DNA of 64,000 nucleotides from a bacterium (lineage in GTDB: Bacteria > Chloroflexota > Dehalococcoidia > Tepidiformales > Tepidiformaceae): positions 1 through 64,000 of the forward strand of contig QEVS01000006.1 of the NCBI GenBank assembly GCA_003577245.1, written 5' to 3'. Position 1 is the stretch's first letter, and the number at the start of each line of letters is the position of its first letter. The notes under the pieces were generated by a model, which saw only the letters and a program-made list of their open reading frames with translations, was not told the DNA's origin and did not search any database. The position numbers and the translations under genes were made by a program. Positions 1 through 9,600 of the stretch are shown piece by piece.

Positions 1-1018
1 CCGAGCGCGTCACTTCGTTGATCGCCGAGGCTATCTGCCCCGTGGCACCCGCCATCTGGTCCGATGCCTCCCGCAGCTGGTCCGAGGCCGAGAGGATGTT
101 CGTGGCGTTCGTCTTCACGGTGCCGATGAGGGAGCGGAGGTTGTCGACCATGTTGTGGAGGGCATTGCCCAGGGCGTCGGAAGTGCCGCGGGAGTTGACA
201 GTGACGTTGAGGTCGCCGCCGGCGACGGCCTCGGCGGCCGCCACCATCTCCTTGAGGTAGACGGTCATCTCGGTGAAGGCGTTGGCGAGGTCGCCCATCT
301 CGTCCTTGGACTTGATGTTGACCGCGACGTTGACATCGCCGCGCGAGATGGATGTGGCGGCGTCTGCCGCCTGTTTAGCGGCGCCGGAGATGGAGCGCGC
401 CAGCCAGAAGGCTATGCCAAAGCCCACGACCACGGCCACCAGCGTGATGCCAATGAGCAGGTTGCGCGATGATGATGCCGAGTCGGCCGCCGCGTTCTTG
501 GACTCCTTCGCGATGTCCGCGTTGAACTGCCCGGTCTCAGTGAGGGTCTTGTCAATCGCCTTGATGTCATCGCCCATTCCGCTCGCGGCCCTCTTGGCCT
601 CTTCCGCTTTCCCCTGCTCAAGGAGTACGAGCACTGCTTCGCGATCGGCGATCACTTTCTTCACCAGCGTCTCGGCCTCTGCCCACTGCTGGGCATCGGC
701 CTCGCTTGCGAAGGTCTGGTGGTAGTCCTGCATCGCCTTCTCGGCCGCCGCCATCGCGTCTCGAGACGCGCGGATCAATGTGGCTCGCTCGTCCTGTTCC
801 CCGGCAAGAAAGGCGCGCTTTTCGTCACGCGCCGACACGAGCATCTGAGCTCTCGTTTCAAGAGAGAACTGGACACCCAGCACATTCTGGGTATAGAGGT
901 CGTCGGTTCGATCCGCGGCCTGCTGCAACCGCATGATGCCCATCACGGCGACGATCACCATGAGAACTAGCACTGCCCCGAAGCCCCCGAGGAGCTTCTC
1001 CCTGAGTCCGATCTTCAC
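1..1018 (-). CDS. Methyl-accepting chemotaxis protein, 3' end cut by window
   Basis: Transmembrane receptor that would signal to CheA/CheW. Read on the minus strand it starts at a GTG (VKIGLREKLLGGFGA) preceded by GAGGG at good spacing. It has an N-terminal membrane helix at about residues 8-28, a four-helix-bundle-like extracytoplasmic segment to about residue 180, a second membrane helix (LLIGITLVAVVVGFGIAF), and then HAMP-type sequence (KDEMGDLANAFTEM) followed by a repeated HAMP-like stretch. The open frame runs off the window before the conserved signalling hairpin, so only about 339 residues are visible. No che genes are nearby. Function as a receptor is by domain architecture; the ligand is unknown. 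Confidence 0.88.
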   Translation of the reverse strand, partial: MKIGLREKLLGGFGAVLVLMVIVAVMGIMRLQQAADRTDDLYTQNVLGVQFSLETRAQMLVSARDEKRAFLAGEQDERATLIRASRDAMAAAEKAMQDYHQTFASEADAQQWAEAETLVKKVIADREAVLVLLEQGKAEEAKRAASGMGDDIKAIDKTLTETGQFNADIAKESKNAAADSASSSRNLLIGITLVAVVVGFGIAFWLARSISGAAKQAADAATSISRGDVNVAVNIKSKDEMGDLANAFTEMTVYLKEMVAAAEAVAGGDLNVTVNSRGTSDALGNALHNMVDNLRSLIGTVKTNATNILSASDQLREASDQMAGATGQIASAINEVTRS

Positions 1019-1299
1019 CTTTTCCCTCGCGTGCCTTTATTGGTTTCTTTGCCGGCCTTGCCCGGCTGTCCGCGTCAGCGGGTGCTTCACTACTATCGAA
1101 TGAGAGGCTATGGCGAGGGGATCAGAGAATCCCCCAACACGGCGGGGCATCTTCGCGTAGGGACCTCACCGGGATCCCCGCTCTTGTCAGCGCAAGGCCG
1201 GACCACGTGAAAACGCAAGACCGGGCAGGAGGTGAGGGTAAATAAGGGCCAGACACAGGGTGTGCTGCTTGTGTGGAAAGAACCTTGCCGGGGAGAAGA

Positions 1300-2805
1300 T
1301 CAGGGGCAGCTGGCGCCGCCCACGGCCACGTTGAGCGTCGCCGCCTTCGTCGCCGGCGGGCTGGCGAAGTACACGGTCAGCGTGACCGGGTAGCACCCCG
1401 GCGCGGAGGGGAAAGTGATGGTCACGCCGGGCTGGTGAGGCGTGACCTTGCCCAGGTAGGTCCAGTCGGAGCGCACGTGGGCTGGCTGCGAGATGTCGAG
1501 GTAGGTCCCCGTCGCTCCCGCTGCCAATGCCGCGGGGCCCGAGATGGCGGCATAGGGGCCTTGAGGCGTTGCCGTCGGGGATGGCGTCGGCGTCGCGGTT
1601 GGCTGTGGAGGCTGCGGCGGGTTCGCCGCGCGCGCCGTGGTCGCCGTGGGGGCCGGGGGTTGCGGCGTGGATGTCGCGGGCGCCTTCGTCGGGGTCGCGG
1701 CGCCGGCCGAAGGTGACTGGACGGCCGCCCCTCCCGCACCCTGGGACCCCGGGCCGGCGGTGCGCACCCCGGAGACGGTCTCGACCGGCGCCACCTGCTG
1801 GGCCGCTGCCCTCGTGGGTACCGGGGTTGCTTCGGGCCGGGCCGTGACCGTTCCCGAACCGCTGCGCCCAATGAAGACCGCAGCTACCAGCAGGCTGATC
1901 CCGCCGGCCACCATCGCCCCGCCCACCGCTGTGAGGGCCAGTCCCCCGCTGCGCACCGGGGGCGCGACTTCCACCTCGGGGACTTCGATGTAGCCGATGG
2001 CCTCGGCGAAACCGATCACCGCCGCGTTGAAGAGCGCGGGCTGCTCCAGGTTGGCCGCGTGCCCCGCGCCTTCGATGGTGAAGGTCTCGACCAGGTCCGC
2101 GGGCAGCCGGTTCACGAACGCGGGCGCGTTCTTCACGAAGTCGAGGTCGCGGTCGCCGATGATGACGAGCGTGGGCGTCGAGAGCTCAGGCAGCCGTTCC
2201 CAGGAGTTCACGTTGACGACCAGCCCCTCGGCGGTGCCGGCGAAACCTTCGGGCCGGGCGCTTTCGAAGCCGGCGATGAGGGCCTCGCGCGCCTCCTCGG
2301 GCAGCCGCTTGCTGTGTCCCGGGTAGAGGCGAGTCTCCTTCATGGCGCCCACCCCGTGCTCGCGGATGGCGGCGGCCATGGCCATCATCCCCGGCAGGGT
2401 CGCGGCGCGCCATCCAGGGGTGCCAGCCGCGGAGTTCGAGTTCAGCACCACCAGCCCGGCCAGCCTCTCGGGCTCATCGAGGGCGAAGCGCAGGGCGAGC
2501 GCGGCCCCCAGCGAGTGGCCGCAGAGCAGCACCCGGTCGTAGCCGAGCTCGTCGAGCAGACCGCGAAGGCGAGCCACGGCCGGGCCCGGGGCGTAGGCAT
2601 CGAGACCCGCCGGGGCGTCCGATTCGCCGTGGCCCAGCAGTTCCACGGAAACCACCGTGAAGCGCCGGGAGAGGCCGGGTATGTTCGAAAGGAACGAGGC
2701 GCGGCTGGCCGTGAAGCCGTGGATGAGCACGATTGGCGGGGCGCCTTCCGGTCCCGGCGTCACCTCGTAGGCGATCCGTTCGCCCGCAACTCCGTACAAC
2801 GGCAT
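1300..2805 (-). CDS. Alpha/beta hydrolase fused to membrane anchor and PKD-like domain
   Basis: 501 aa. Residues 1-272 are an alpha/beta hydrolase: HGF oxyanion motif at 29-31, nucleophile elbow GHSLG with Ser98, Asp218 or Asp220 in IIGDRDLD, and His249 in GAGHAANLEQP. There is no signal peptide, so this half should be cytoplasmic. Residues about 288-313 form a membrane helix. A long Ala/Pro/Thr linker (about 315-415) and a C-terminal PKD/Ig-like beta domain with a Cys pair follow, which would lie outside. The substrate is unknown. A hydrolase at the N-terminus with an exported beta domain is an odd order. The start ATG is fixed by a TAGAGT box 6 nt upstream. The hydrolase fold is certain; the topology is inferred. 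Confidence 0.85.
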   Translation of the reverse strand: MPLYGVAGERIAYEVTPGPEGAPPIVLIHGFTASRASFLSNIPGLSRRFTVVSVELLGHGESDAPAGLDAYAPGPAVARLRGLLDELGYDRVLLCGHSLGAALALRFALDEPERLAGLVVLNSNSAAGTPGWRAATLPGMMAMAAAIREHGVGAMKETRLYPGHSKRLPEEAREALIAGFESARPEGFAGTAEGLVVNVNSWERLPELSTPTLVIIGDRDLDFVKNAPAFVNRLPADLVETFTIEGAGHAANLEQPALFNAAVIGFAEAIGYIEVPEVEVAPPVRSGGLALTAVGGAMVAGGISLLVAAVFIGRSGSGTVTARPEATPVPTRAAAQQVAPVETVSGVRTAGPGSQGAGGAAVQSPSAGAATPTKAPATSTPQPPAPTATTARAANPPQPPQPTATPTPSPTATPQGPYAAISGPAALAAGATGTYLDISQPAHVRSDWTYLGKVTPHQPGVTITFPSAPGCYPVTLTVYFASPPATKAATLNVAVGGASCP

Positions 2806-2811
2806 GTGCTG

Positions 2812-2817
2812 ACTCTA
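2812..2817 (-). promoter_or_regulatory. Leaderless -10 box TAGAGT for the hydrolase fusion
   Basis: TAGAGT lies exactly 6 nt before the ATG at 2805 on the minus strand. The spacing puts the transcription start at or next to the start codon, and no Shine-Dalgarno sequence is seen. Confidence 0.5.
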
Positions 2818-2917
2818 GGCCCCGTACGTGTTGGGGGAAAGGGGAACAGCCGAAACTCGCGGCCAGCGGCCCCTTCTGCCGTAGAATGACGGGCTAACTG
2901 GAAGCGAGGAGTGCGCG

Positions 2918-3757
2918 ATGAAGTTCGGCGTCACCATGTTCCCGGCGGATTACGCTATCCCCGTTCCGGAGCTGGGGCGGGCCGCCGAAGAGAGCGGCTT
3001 CGATTCGCTTTTCCTCCCCGAACACACCCACATCCCCGCCAGCAGGCGCTCGCCCTGGCCGGGCGGCCGGGAGCTGCCCCTCGAGTACTCGCACACCCTC
3101 GACCCCTTCGTCGCCCTCGCTGCCACGGCCTCCGTCACGAAGACGCTCCTGCTGGGGACGGGCATCTGCCTGGTAATCGAACGCGACCCCATCGTGCTGG
3201 CGAAAGAGGTCGCAAGCCTGGACCTCCTCTCCGGCGGCCGCGTGCTCTTCGGCATTGGCGGCGGCTGGAATGCCGAGGAGATGGAGGACCACGGCACGCG
3301 CTTCCCTCTGCGCTGGAAAGTGCTCCGCGAGCGCGTGCTGGCGATGAAGGAGATCTGGACGAAGGATGAGGCCGAATTTCACGGCCAGTTCGTGGACTTC
3401 GACCCCCTCTGGGCGTGGCCCAAGCCGGTGCAGAAGCCGCATCCCCCCGTGCTCATCGGCGGCGACGGGCCGCGCACCCTCGAACGCGTGGTGGAGTACG
3501 GCGATGGCTGGATCCCGATCGCGGGCCGCTCGGCCGCGCCGCTCAAGGACCGTATTACCGAGCTCCAGCGGCTGGCGAAAGAGGCCGGCCGCGGCCCCGT
3601 CCCGGTGACCATCTTCGGCTGCCCCCCGGACCGGGGCGCAATCGAGGAGTTCGCCGCCATGGGCGTGGAGCGCTGCCTCTTCTGGCTGCCACCGGCCCCC
3701 GCCGAAAAGGCGTTGCCCGTGATGAAGCGCGCTGCCGAGGCCGCGGGCCTGGCTTAG
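2918..3757 (+). CDS. LLM class F420/flavin-dependent oxidoreductase
   Basis: 279 aa, luciferase-like monooxygenase TIM-barrel family, usual length. The start MKFGVTMFPADYAIPVPEL, the block LLSGGRVLFGIGGGWNAEEM, and PPVLIGGDGPRTLERVVEYGDGW are typical of F420-dependent members of the TIGR03619 type. Such enzymes oxidise or reduce small organic substrates with F420 or FMN, in the cytoplasm. The substrate cannot be told from sequence. The ATG has a GGAAGCGAGGAG ribosome binding site. It stands alone between genes on the other strand. It is one of three LLM proteins in the window, none of them close paralogues by eye. Confidence 0.85.
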   Translation: MKFGVTMFPADYAIPVPELGRAAEESGFDSLFLPEHTHIPASRRSPWPGGRELPLEYSHTLDPFVALAATASVTKTLLLGTGICLVIERDPIVLAKEVASLDLLSGGRVLFGIGGGWNAEEMEDHGTRFPLRWKVLRERVLAMKEIWTKDEAEFHGQFVDFDPLWAWPKPVQKPHPPVLIGGDGPRTLERVVEYGDGWIPIAGRSAAPLKDRITELQRLAKEAGRGPVPVTIFGCPPDRGAIEEFAAMGVERCLFWLPPAPAEKALPVMKRAAEAAGLA

Positions 3758-3835
3758 GTTCCACGGTTCCGGCGCCGGCACATCGGTTCACGGCCTCAGT
3801 AACGGGCGGCCACCTTCGCCTCCGCCGGGCCCTTC

Positions 3836-4945
3836 CTACAGCATCACCAGGTTGTCGCGGTGGATGACTTCGTCGCCGTAGGCGTAGCCCAGCACCTCGG
3901 CGATGCGGTCGCTGCGGAGGCCCCGGATGCGCTCCAGCTCGCCGCTCGCGTAGTTCGTGAGCCCGGCGGCGATGCGCTCGCCCGCGGGGTCCCGCACCTC
4001 GACGGCCTCGCCGCGGTCGAAGGCCCCGTGGACCGCGGCCACCCCCGCCGGGAGCAGGCTGCGCCCCTTCCCACGCAGGGCAGCCGCGGCGCCATCATCG
4101 ACCACCAGGTGGCCGGTGCGGCTGATGGTGCTGATGATCCAGCGCTTGCGGCTCTCCAGCCGGTCACCGCCGGCAGGGAAAAGCGTGCCCGGCGCGTTCC
4201 CGGAAGCGATCTCCACCAGGGCGCCGGGGACGCGGCCGCTGGCCACCACCACGTCGACCCCGCCCTGGGTGGCTATGCGCGCCGCGTTCAGCTTCGTTAC
4301 CATGCCGCCCGTTCCCGGGCCGGTCGCGCCGCTCGCCAGCGATTCCACGGCCGCGTCGATGCGGTCGATCCTGCGGATGAGCTTCGCCTCCGGGTTCGTG
4401 CGCGGGTCCCCGTCATACAGCCCCTCGACGTCGGTGAGGATGGCCAGGAGATCGGCATCGATGAGGTTCGCCACGTAGGCCGAGAGGCTGTCGTTTTCGC
4501 CGATGCGCGTGGCCAGCACCTGGTCGAGCGCCACCGCGTCGTTCTCGTTGACGATCGGCACCGCGCCCGCCTCGATGAGGTCGCGGAGGGTGTTGCGGGC
4601 GTTCAGGTACCCCAGGCGGTCGCTCAGGTCGCGGCGGGTGAGCAGGACCTGGGCCACGACCGTGTCGTGCCAGTCGAAGAGCTCGTCCCAGCTCTGCATG
4701 AGGTGGCTCTGGCCGATGCTGGCGTAGGCCTGCCGGCTGATCCCCGCCTGCGCCGGCAGGTGCCGCGCGAGCCGGTGGCGCCCGGCCGCCTGCGCGCCGC
4801 TGGAGACGATGACCACGGCGCAGCCTTCCCGCCGCAGGCGCACCACCTGCCCCACCAGGCGCGACATCGCTTCGAGGTCGAGGCGGTCTGAGCCTGCCGT
4901 GAGCAGGCTTGTGCCGAACTTGGCCACAATGCGCCGGTAACGCAT
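3836..4945 (-). CDS. proB: Glutamate 5-kinase
   Basis: 369 aa, the standard length. Catalyses ATP-dependent phosphorylation of glutamate to glutamyl 5-phosphate, the first step of proline synthesis. The amino-acid-kinase domain covers about residues 1-260 (KFGTSLLTAG, VIVSSGAQAAG, VPIVNENDAVAL, GTGGMVTKLNAARIA). A PUA domain fills the C-terminus (about 275-365). proA, the usual partner, is not next to it. The start ATG is preceded by a TAACCT box at exactly 6 nt, suggesting a leaderless mRNA. Confidence 0.96.
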   Translation of the reverse strand: MRYRRIVAKFGTSLLTAGSDRLDLEAMSRLVGQVVRLRREGCAVVIVSSGAQAAGRHRLARHLPAQAGISRQAYASIGQSHLMQSWDELFDWHDTVVAQVLLTRRDLSDRLGYLNARNTLRDLIEAGAVPIVNENDAVALDQVLATRIGENDSLSAYVANLIDADLLAILTDVEGLYDGDPRTNPEAKLIRRIDRIDAAVESLASGATGPGTGGMVTKLNAARIATQGGVDVVVASGRVPGALVEIASGNAPGTLFPAGGDRLESRKRWIISTISRTGHLVVDDGAAAALRGKGRSLLPAGVAAVHGAFDRGEAVEVRDPAGERIAAGLTNYASGELERIRGLRSDRIAEVLGYAYGDEVIHRDNLVML

Positions 4946-4951
4946 GGCGGT

Positions 4952-4957
4952 AGGTTA
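4952..4957 (-). promoter_or_regulatory. Leaderless -10 box TAACCT for proB
   Basis: TAACCT-N6-ATG on the minus strand, with no ribosome binding site between. Confidence 0.5.
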
Positions 4958-4997
4958 AGGCGAAGCGGGGATAGGCAATAGGCGAAGGGCGCGGCCG

Positions 4998-5267
4998 CTA
5001 TTCGACGGAGATCGGCTCCGGCTCCGCGGGCGGGGTTTCGGCCGCGGCCTTCGGGATGCGCTGCATGTGCTCGAGGCCCGTAATGCTGAAGCCAAGGTCG
5101 CCCAGCTCACACAGAAAGCTGCAGTAGGTCAGCTTCAGAGCGCTGGTTGACTTGGAAGGAAGGTAGCTCAGGCCGCACCGGGTGCAGCGGGGCATGGTGA
5201 CTATCTCCGCGTCGCGGGCGGCGGCCGGAGGGATCACCTGTTCGGGTTCGCCGGTCATAGTGCTCAT
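4998..5267 (-). CDS. Small zinc-ribbon-like protein, function unknown
   Basis: 89 aa. Four cysteines, Cys28-x2-Cys31 and Cys49-x3-Cys53, can form a single zinc ribbon. The tail is rich in Pro, Ala and Glu (about residues 70-89). I do not recognise a family. AAGGA lies about 9 nt before the ATG. It follows proB's start on the same strand, so it is upstream of proB with only a 52-bp gap and could be co-transcribed with it, although proB seems to have its own leaderless box. Confidence 0.6.
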   Translation of the reverse strand: MSTMTGEPEQVIPPAAARDAEIVTMPRCTRCGLSYLPSKSTSALKLTYCSFLCELGDLGFSITGLEHMQRIPKAAAETPPAEPEPISVE

Positions 5268-5405
5268 ACAGGCCCGTCCTTCAGACCCATACTATGGCGC
5301 GCCGCGCGTTCATGCACGCTATGGGCGCGCACTTCTTGCGGATATCTAACGAGTGGCCGGGCCGCGAGCGGCGCCGGGCCTGGCGCGAATACCCCGGGGC
5401 GCTGC

Positions 5406-5411
5406 TAAAGT
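5406..5411 (+). promoter_or_regulatory. Possible leaderless -10 box TAAAGT
   Basis: TAAAGT-N7-GTG before the HAD-like gene. One nt longer than the spacing seen elsewhere in this window. It supports the GTG at 5419 as the true start. Confidence 0.35.
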
Positions 5412-5418
5412 TCCCTTC

Positions 5419-5817
5419 GTGAACATCTTCTTCGATGTCGACCACACCCTCATCACCTGGGATGTGAAGCTGCGGCCGGGCGTCCACGAGATCTTCGCGC
5501 GGCTCCGCGACGATGGGCACACGCTCTACCTCTGGAGCGGCATGGGGCCCCGCTGGGAGGTCGTCAGGCGATTTGACCTCCACGAGCACGTGGTGGACTG
5601 CTACTGGAAGCCGCTCTACAACCACCGCGAACGGCTCGCCGAGCTCGGCATCCCCCTCGTCCCCGACTACGTGATCGATGACCACGCGGAGGTCGTCATG
5701 GCCTTCACGGGCACCGTCATCAGCCCGCCTGCCATGCCCCTCGACTGGGACCGCGAGATGTGGCGCGTCTACGACGACATCTGCGACTTCGTGGAGCGTG
5801 TGGGCCGGAAGGCGTGA
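5419..5817 (+). CDS. HAD-superfamily hydrolase-like protein
   Basis: 132 aa. The aspartate-nucleophile motif FFDVDHTLITWD (Asp6, Asp8) sits at the very N-terminus, followed by LYLWSGMG (motif II Ser) and the acidic motif VIDDHAEVV. The fold is HAD, with phosphatase or phosphotransferase potential, but the protein is short and lacks a clear cap domain. I chose the GTG at 5419, because an upstream ATG at 5353 would add 22 residues with no motif before the catalytic Asp. Its 3' end lies 1 bp from the convergent SRAP gene. The substrate is unknown. Confidence 0.7.
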   Translation: MNIFFDVDHTLITWDVKLRPGVHEIFARLRDDGHTLYLWSGMGPRWEVVRRFDLHEHVVDCYWKPLYNHRERLAELGIPLVPDYVIDDHAEVVMAFTGTVISPPAMPLDWDREMWRVYDDICDFVERVGRKA

Positions 5818-5818
5818 A

Positions 5819-6505
5819 CTACACCTGGCCCGGCGGCTCTTCCGCCAGCAGGCCGGGCGCATCGTTCCGCGTCGAATTGAGTAAGGGCGATACGCGCCGC
5901 GCCGCCAGCAGACCTTCGGGCGCGGGCGCAAGGAGACCCTTGAGGAGCGCCACGTCCTCCTGGGCAGGGTCGATCCACTCGTCCAGCGCTTCGGGCGAAA
6001 GGATCACGGGCATGCGGTCGTGGACCTCGCTCACAAGCCGGTTCGCATTGGTGGTGATGATGGTGAAGGTCGCCTCCCGCCCGTCCGGGCCCGGGTTCCA
6101 GAATTCGTAGAGCCCCGCGAAGAGCAGCAGCTGCCCACCCGGGCGGTGGTACCAGATGGGGCGGCGCTGCTCCTTCGGGCCGGTCCATTCAAAGAAGCCG
6201 TCGGCCGGGATAGCGCAGCGGCGGTGGCGGAAGGCATTGCGAAAGGCCGGCCGGGTGTCCACCGTCTCCGCGCGGGCATTGATCTGGCGGCCGGCCGCGC
6301 TCGCGTCCTTCGCCCACGAGTTCACAAGCCCCCAGCGCGCGCGAAGCACCTCCCGCTCCTCGTGCTCCATGCGCAGCACGAAATGCTCGTTCGTGGGGGC
6401 GATGTTGTAGCGCGGACGGTAGAACGCCAGCGTCTCCACCGGCACTCCCAGCCCCTCGGCGATAGCATCCGCCTCCGTGGCCGTCAGCGTGAATCGTCCG
6501 CACAT
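5819..6505 (-). CDS. SRAP (HMCES/YedK-type) abasic-site-processing protein
   Basis: 228 aa. Starts MCGRFTLTATEADAI, which places the catalytic Cys2 at the new N-terminus after Met removal. Asn76 (INARAE), Glu106 (GFFEWTG) and His162 (EVHDRMPVIL) line up with the active site known for YedK. The family crosslinks covalently to abasic sites in single-stranded DNA and shields them. It stands apart from other repair genes here. The start is backed by TAGGCT 6 nt upstream, so the mRNA is probably leaderless, and no LexA-type box is evident. Confidence 0.93.
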   Translation of the reverse strand: MCGRFTLTATEADAIAEGLGVPVETLAFYRPRYNIAPTNEHFVLRMEHEEREVLRARWGLVNSWAKDASAAGRQINARAETVDTRPAFRNAFRHRRCAIPADGFFEWTGPKEQRRPIWYHRPGGQLLLFAGLYEFWNPGPDGREATFTIITTNANRLVSEVHDRMPVILSPEALDEWIDPAQEDVALLKGLLAPAPEGLLAARRVSPLLNSTRNDAPGLLAEEPPGQV

Positions 6506-6511
6506 GCCAAC

Positions 6512-6517
6512 AGCCTA
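6512..6517 (-). promoter_or_regulatory. Leaderless -10 box TAGGCT for SRAP gene
   Basis: TAGGCT-N6-ATG on the minus strand. Confidence 0.5.
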
Positions 6518-6683
6518 CCGTTTCGCGCGGGGCGCCGGGAATGCGCGCCAGTAAGGGACTTCCCCGAACTTTCGCCCGAACGCGGGGCGAAAAGCGGTGC
6601 GGTAACTGCCGTTGGGCGATAATACTCCACACCCGTAGGAACGGGCGACGCCGGCCACCCGGGACCGTCGCCCGGAGGCTGCC

Positions 6684-9600
6684 GTGAGAATCTGCGTCCT
6701 TGGGTCCGCGGAGAGGGAACGCGAAGAGCTTGCTCGCTTTGCAGCGGAGGGCGGCAACCAGGCGATCGCCCACGCATCGTTCGCTGCCTGCAACTGCGCC
6801 GCGGCGGGCAATCCCTGCGACGTCGTCCTCATCGACGCCGGCCAGGAGCCAGCCGCCTGCGACCTCTGCCGGGAGATTGCGGCGGCCCGCACGAGCGAAC
6901 GCCCCTACATAATCATGATCAACCTGCCACCCGCTCCGGGAGCTCCCACCAGCGCCCTCGAAGCTGGCGCCGACGATATCCTCCAGTCGCCGCTCGATGG
7001 TGAGCGCCTCGCCACGCGCCTTGAGGTTGCCCGCCGCCGCCTGGCGCAGTACGCCGAAGGTGCCCTTGCCGGTACATCCGCCGAAGCCATCTACCAGGCG
7101 CTATTCAAGCAGAAGCTGGACGCCGTCTTCGTGTCCGATGCCGCCGGCCGCTACCTCGATGTGAACGAGGCCGCCTGCGAGATGACCGGTTACAGCCGCG
7201 ACGAGCTGCTGGGTATGTCGGTTTTCGACCTTGTCGACCCGGATGACGTCGCCAGGAACCCGGTCCGGCTGAGCTACCTGGCAGCAGGGGGAGCGCTGAC
7301 CCTGGTTGAGCGGCGCTTCCGGCGCAAGGACGGGTCCATCATCGTTGCTGAAACAAGCGTCTGCGGGATTTCGGGAGGGCGCATTCTCGCCATTTCGCGC
7401 GATGTCAGCGAACGCAAGCGCCACGAAGCCGCCTTGCGCGCCAGCGAAGAACGCTTCCGGGCGCTCTATGAGCGGACCCCGGTCATGCTCCACTCCATCG
7501 ACCGCGAAGGGCGCCTGGTTGCCGCCAGCGACCATATCCTCGACGTTCTCGGCTACGAGCGCGAGGAGGTGCTTGGCAGGCTCACAACGGACTTCATTAC
7601 GCCCGAGTCGGCAGAATTGGCCCGCAACGTTGTCCTCCCCGAGTTCCTGCGCACGGGCTCGTACTGGAACGCTCCTTACCAGATGGTCAAGCGCAACGGC
7701 GAGATCATCGATGTTCTCACCAGCACCTTCATGCTCCCGGGCGACCAGGGCCGCCAAGACATGTCGCTCTCCATCAGCATCGACGTGACCGCCCGGCTGC
7801 AGGCCGAGCGCGCCCTGCGCGAGAGCGAGGAGAGGCTTCGACTCATCCTCGACGTCAGCCCGGACCTGGTGGGCTGGGTCGACCTGGGCGGGAGGCTCGT
7901 CTTTGCCAACGCCGCGCACACCGCCGCCCTCGGGTGGGACCCGGCAGAGCTCGCCGGCAAGAACATGCTCGAGATGATTCATCCCGAAGACCTGCCCGCC
8001 GCCCTTGAGGCCATGCAGCGGTCGGTCGCGGGGGAGCCCGAGCGGCAGGCAGGGACGGTCTTCCGCTTCCGCCGTGCCGACGGAGCATGGGCGCCACTGG
8101 AGATGCGCTCGCGCGCCCTTCCCGATGCCGGGGGAAAGCCGGCCGGCCTCGTGGTTGTCTCCCGCGATGTCTCGGAGCGGCTCGCTTACGAGGATGCCCT
8201 CCGCGCCGCCAACAACTTCCGCGAGCTGGTAATGGAGAGCGCAACCAACGCCATCTACGCGTTCGACCTTGAAGGGCGCTTCACCTTCGTCAACCGCCGT
8301 GTGACGGAGATCACCGGCTACCCCGAAGTCGAGCTGCTCGGCCAGCCCTTCAGCATGGTTTTCGAACCTGGGCCGCTGGCGCTTGCCACCGAGCAGTTTG
8401 CGAAGGCCGCCAAATTCGGCGAGCGCGTCGTGGAGTTCGAGGTCGACCTCCGGCAGAAGTCCGGCTCCTGCGTGACCATCACCTTCAGCATCACGCCACT
8501 GATCGAGAACGGGAACATCACCGGGGTTGTGGGCACCGCCGAGGATATCACCGCCCGGAAGCAGGCAGTGCAGGCGCTCCGCGAGCGGGAACGCGCGCTC
8601 ACCACCCTTATCGCGAACCTCCCCGGGGCGGCCTACCGCTGCCGCAACGACAACGATTGGACCATGGAGTTCCTGAGCGACGGCTGCTTTGACCTCACCG
8701 GCTACCCCGCCGCCGACTTCCTCCCGCCCGGGAAGCGCACGCTGGCTGCTCTCCAGCACCCGGCCGACCGCGGCACCGTGTGGGACGCTGTGCAGGCAGC
8801 GCTCTTGCGCCGCGAACCGTTCGAGCTGACCTACCGCATCACCACCGCCTGGGGCGAGGAGCGCCGCGTCTGGGAGCGCGGGCAGGGCGTGTTTGATGAC
8901 GAAGGAAACCCGGTAGCCCTTGAAGGCTTCTTAATGGATGTCACGGAAAGGGAGCGGGCGCTCTCCCTGCTCCACCAGAGCGAGGAGCGTTACCGCCGCC
9001 TCGTCGAGTCGTCCCCCGTGGCCATGGTGGTCCACCAGGATGGCATTGTCCGATTTGCCAGCCAGGCGGCCCTTGCCATGTTCGGCGTACCTCCCGGCAC
9101 GCCAGCCGAGGGCCTGCGCGTGGCCAGCTTCGTCAGCCCGGAAGATATGGCGGCCGTCGCCGAAGACGCGCGCCTTCTCACCACCGCGGTCACCTCGTTG
9201 CCGCCAGCGGAGCGCCACCTGTTGCGCGTTGATGGCGAGGCCTTCGAGGCCGAAATCACCGTTGCTCCCACCGAGTTCGAAGGGCGCCCCGCCGTCCTGG
9301 CCGTCCTGCGCGACCTTGCCGAACAGCGCCGCGCCGAGGAGGTGATGCGCCGCACCTCCGAGCAGTACCGCCGCCTGGTCCACGTATCCCCCATTGGGAT
9401 GGCCGTTGTGCAGGGGGGAATGATCGTTTTCGCCAACCGCGAGTGCCTGCGGGTCTTTGGCGTACCGTCGCTCGAGGAGGTCATCGGTACGCCGCTCTTC
9501 GCGTTCGTTGCCGATGAGGGGCGCCGGGAGGCCGACGCCTGGGTGACGGCTTTCCGCGAAGGCGGGGGCCAGCTCGGCGCCTTTGAGGCCCGCGTCCGGC

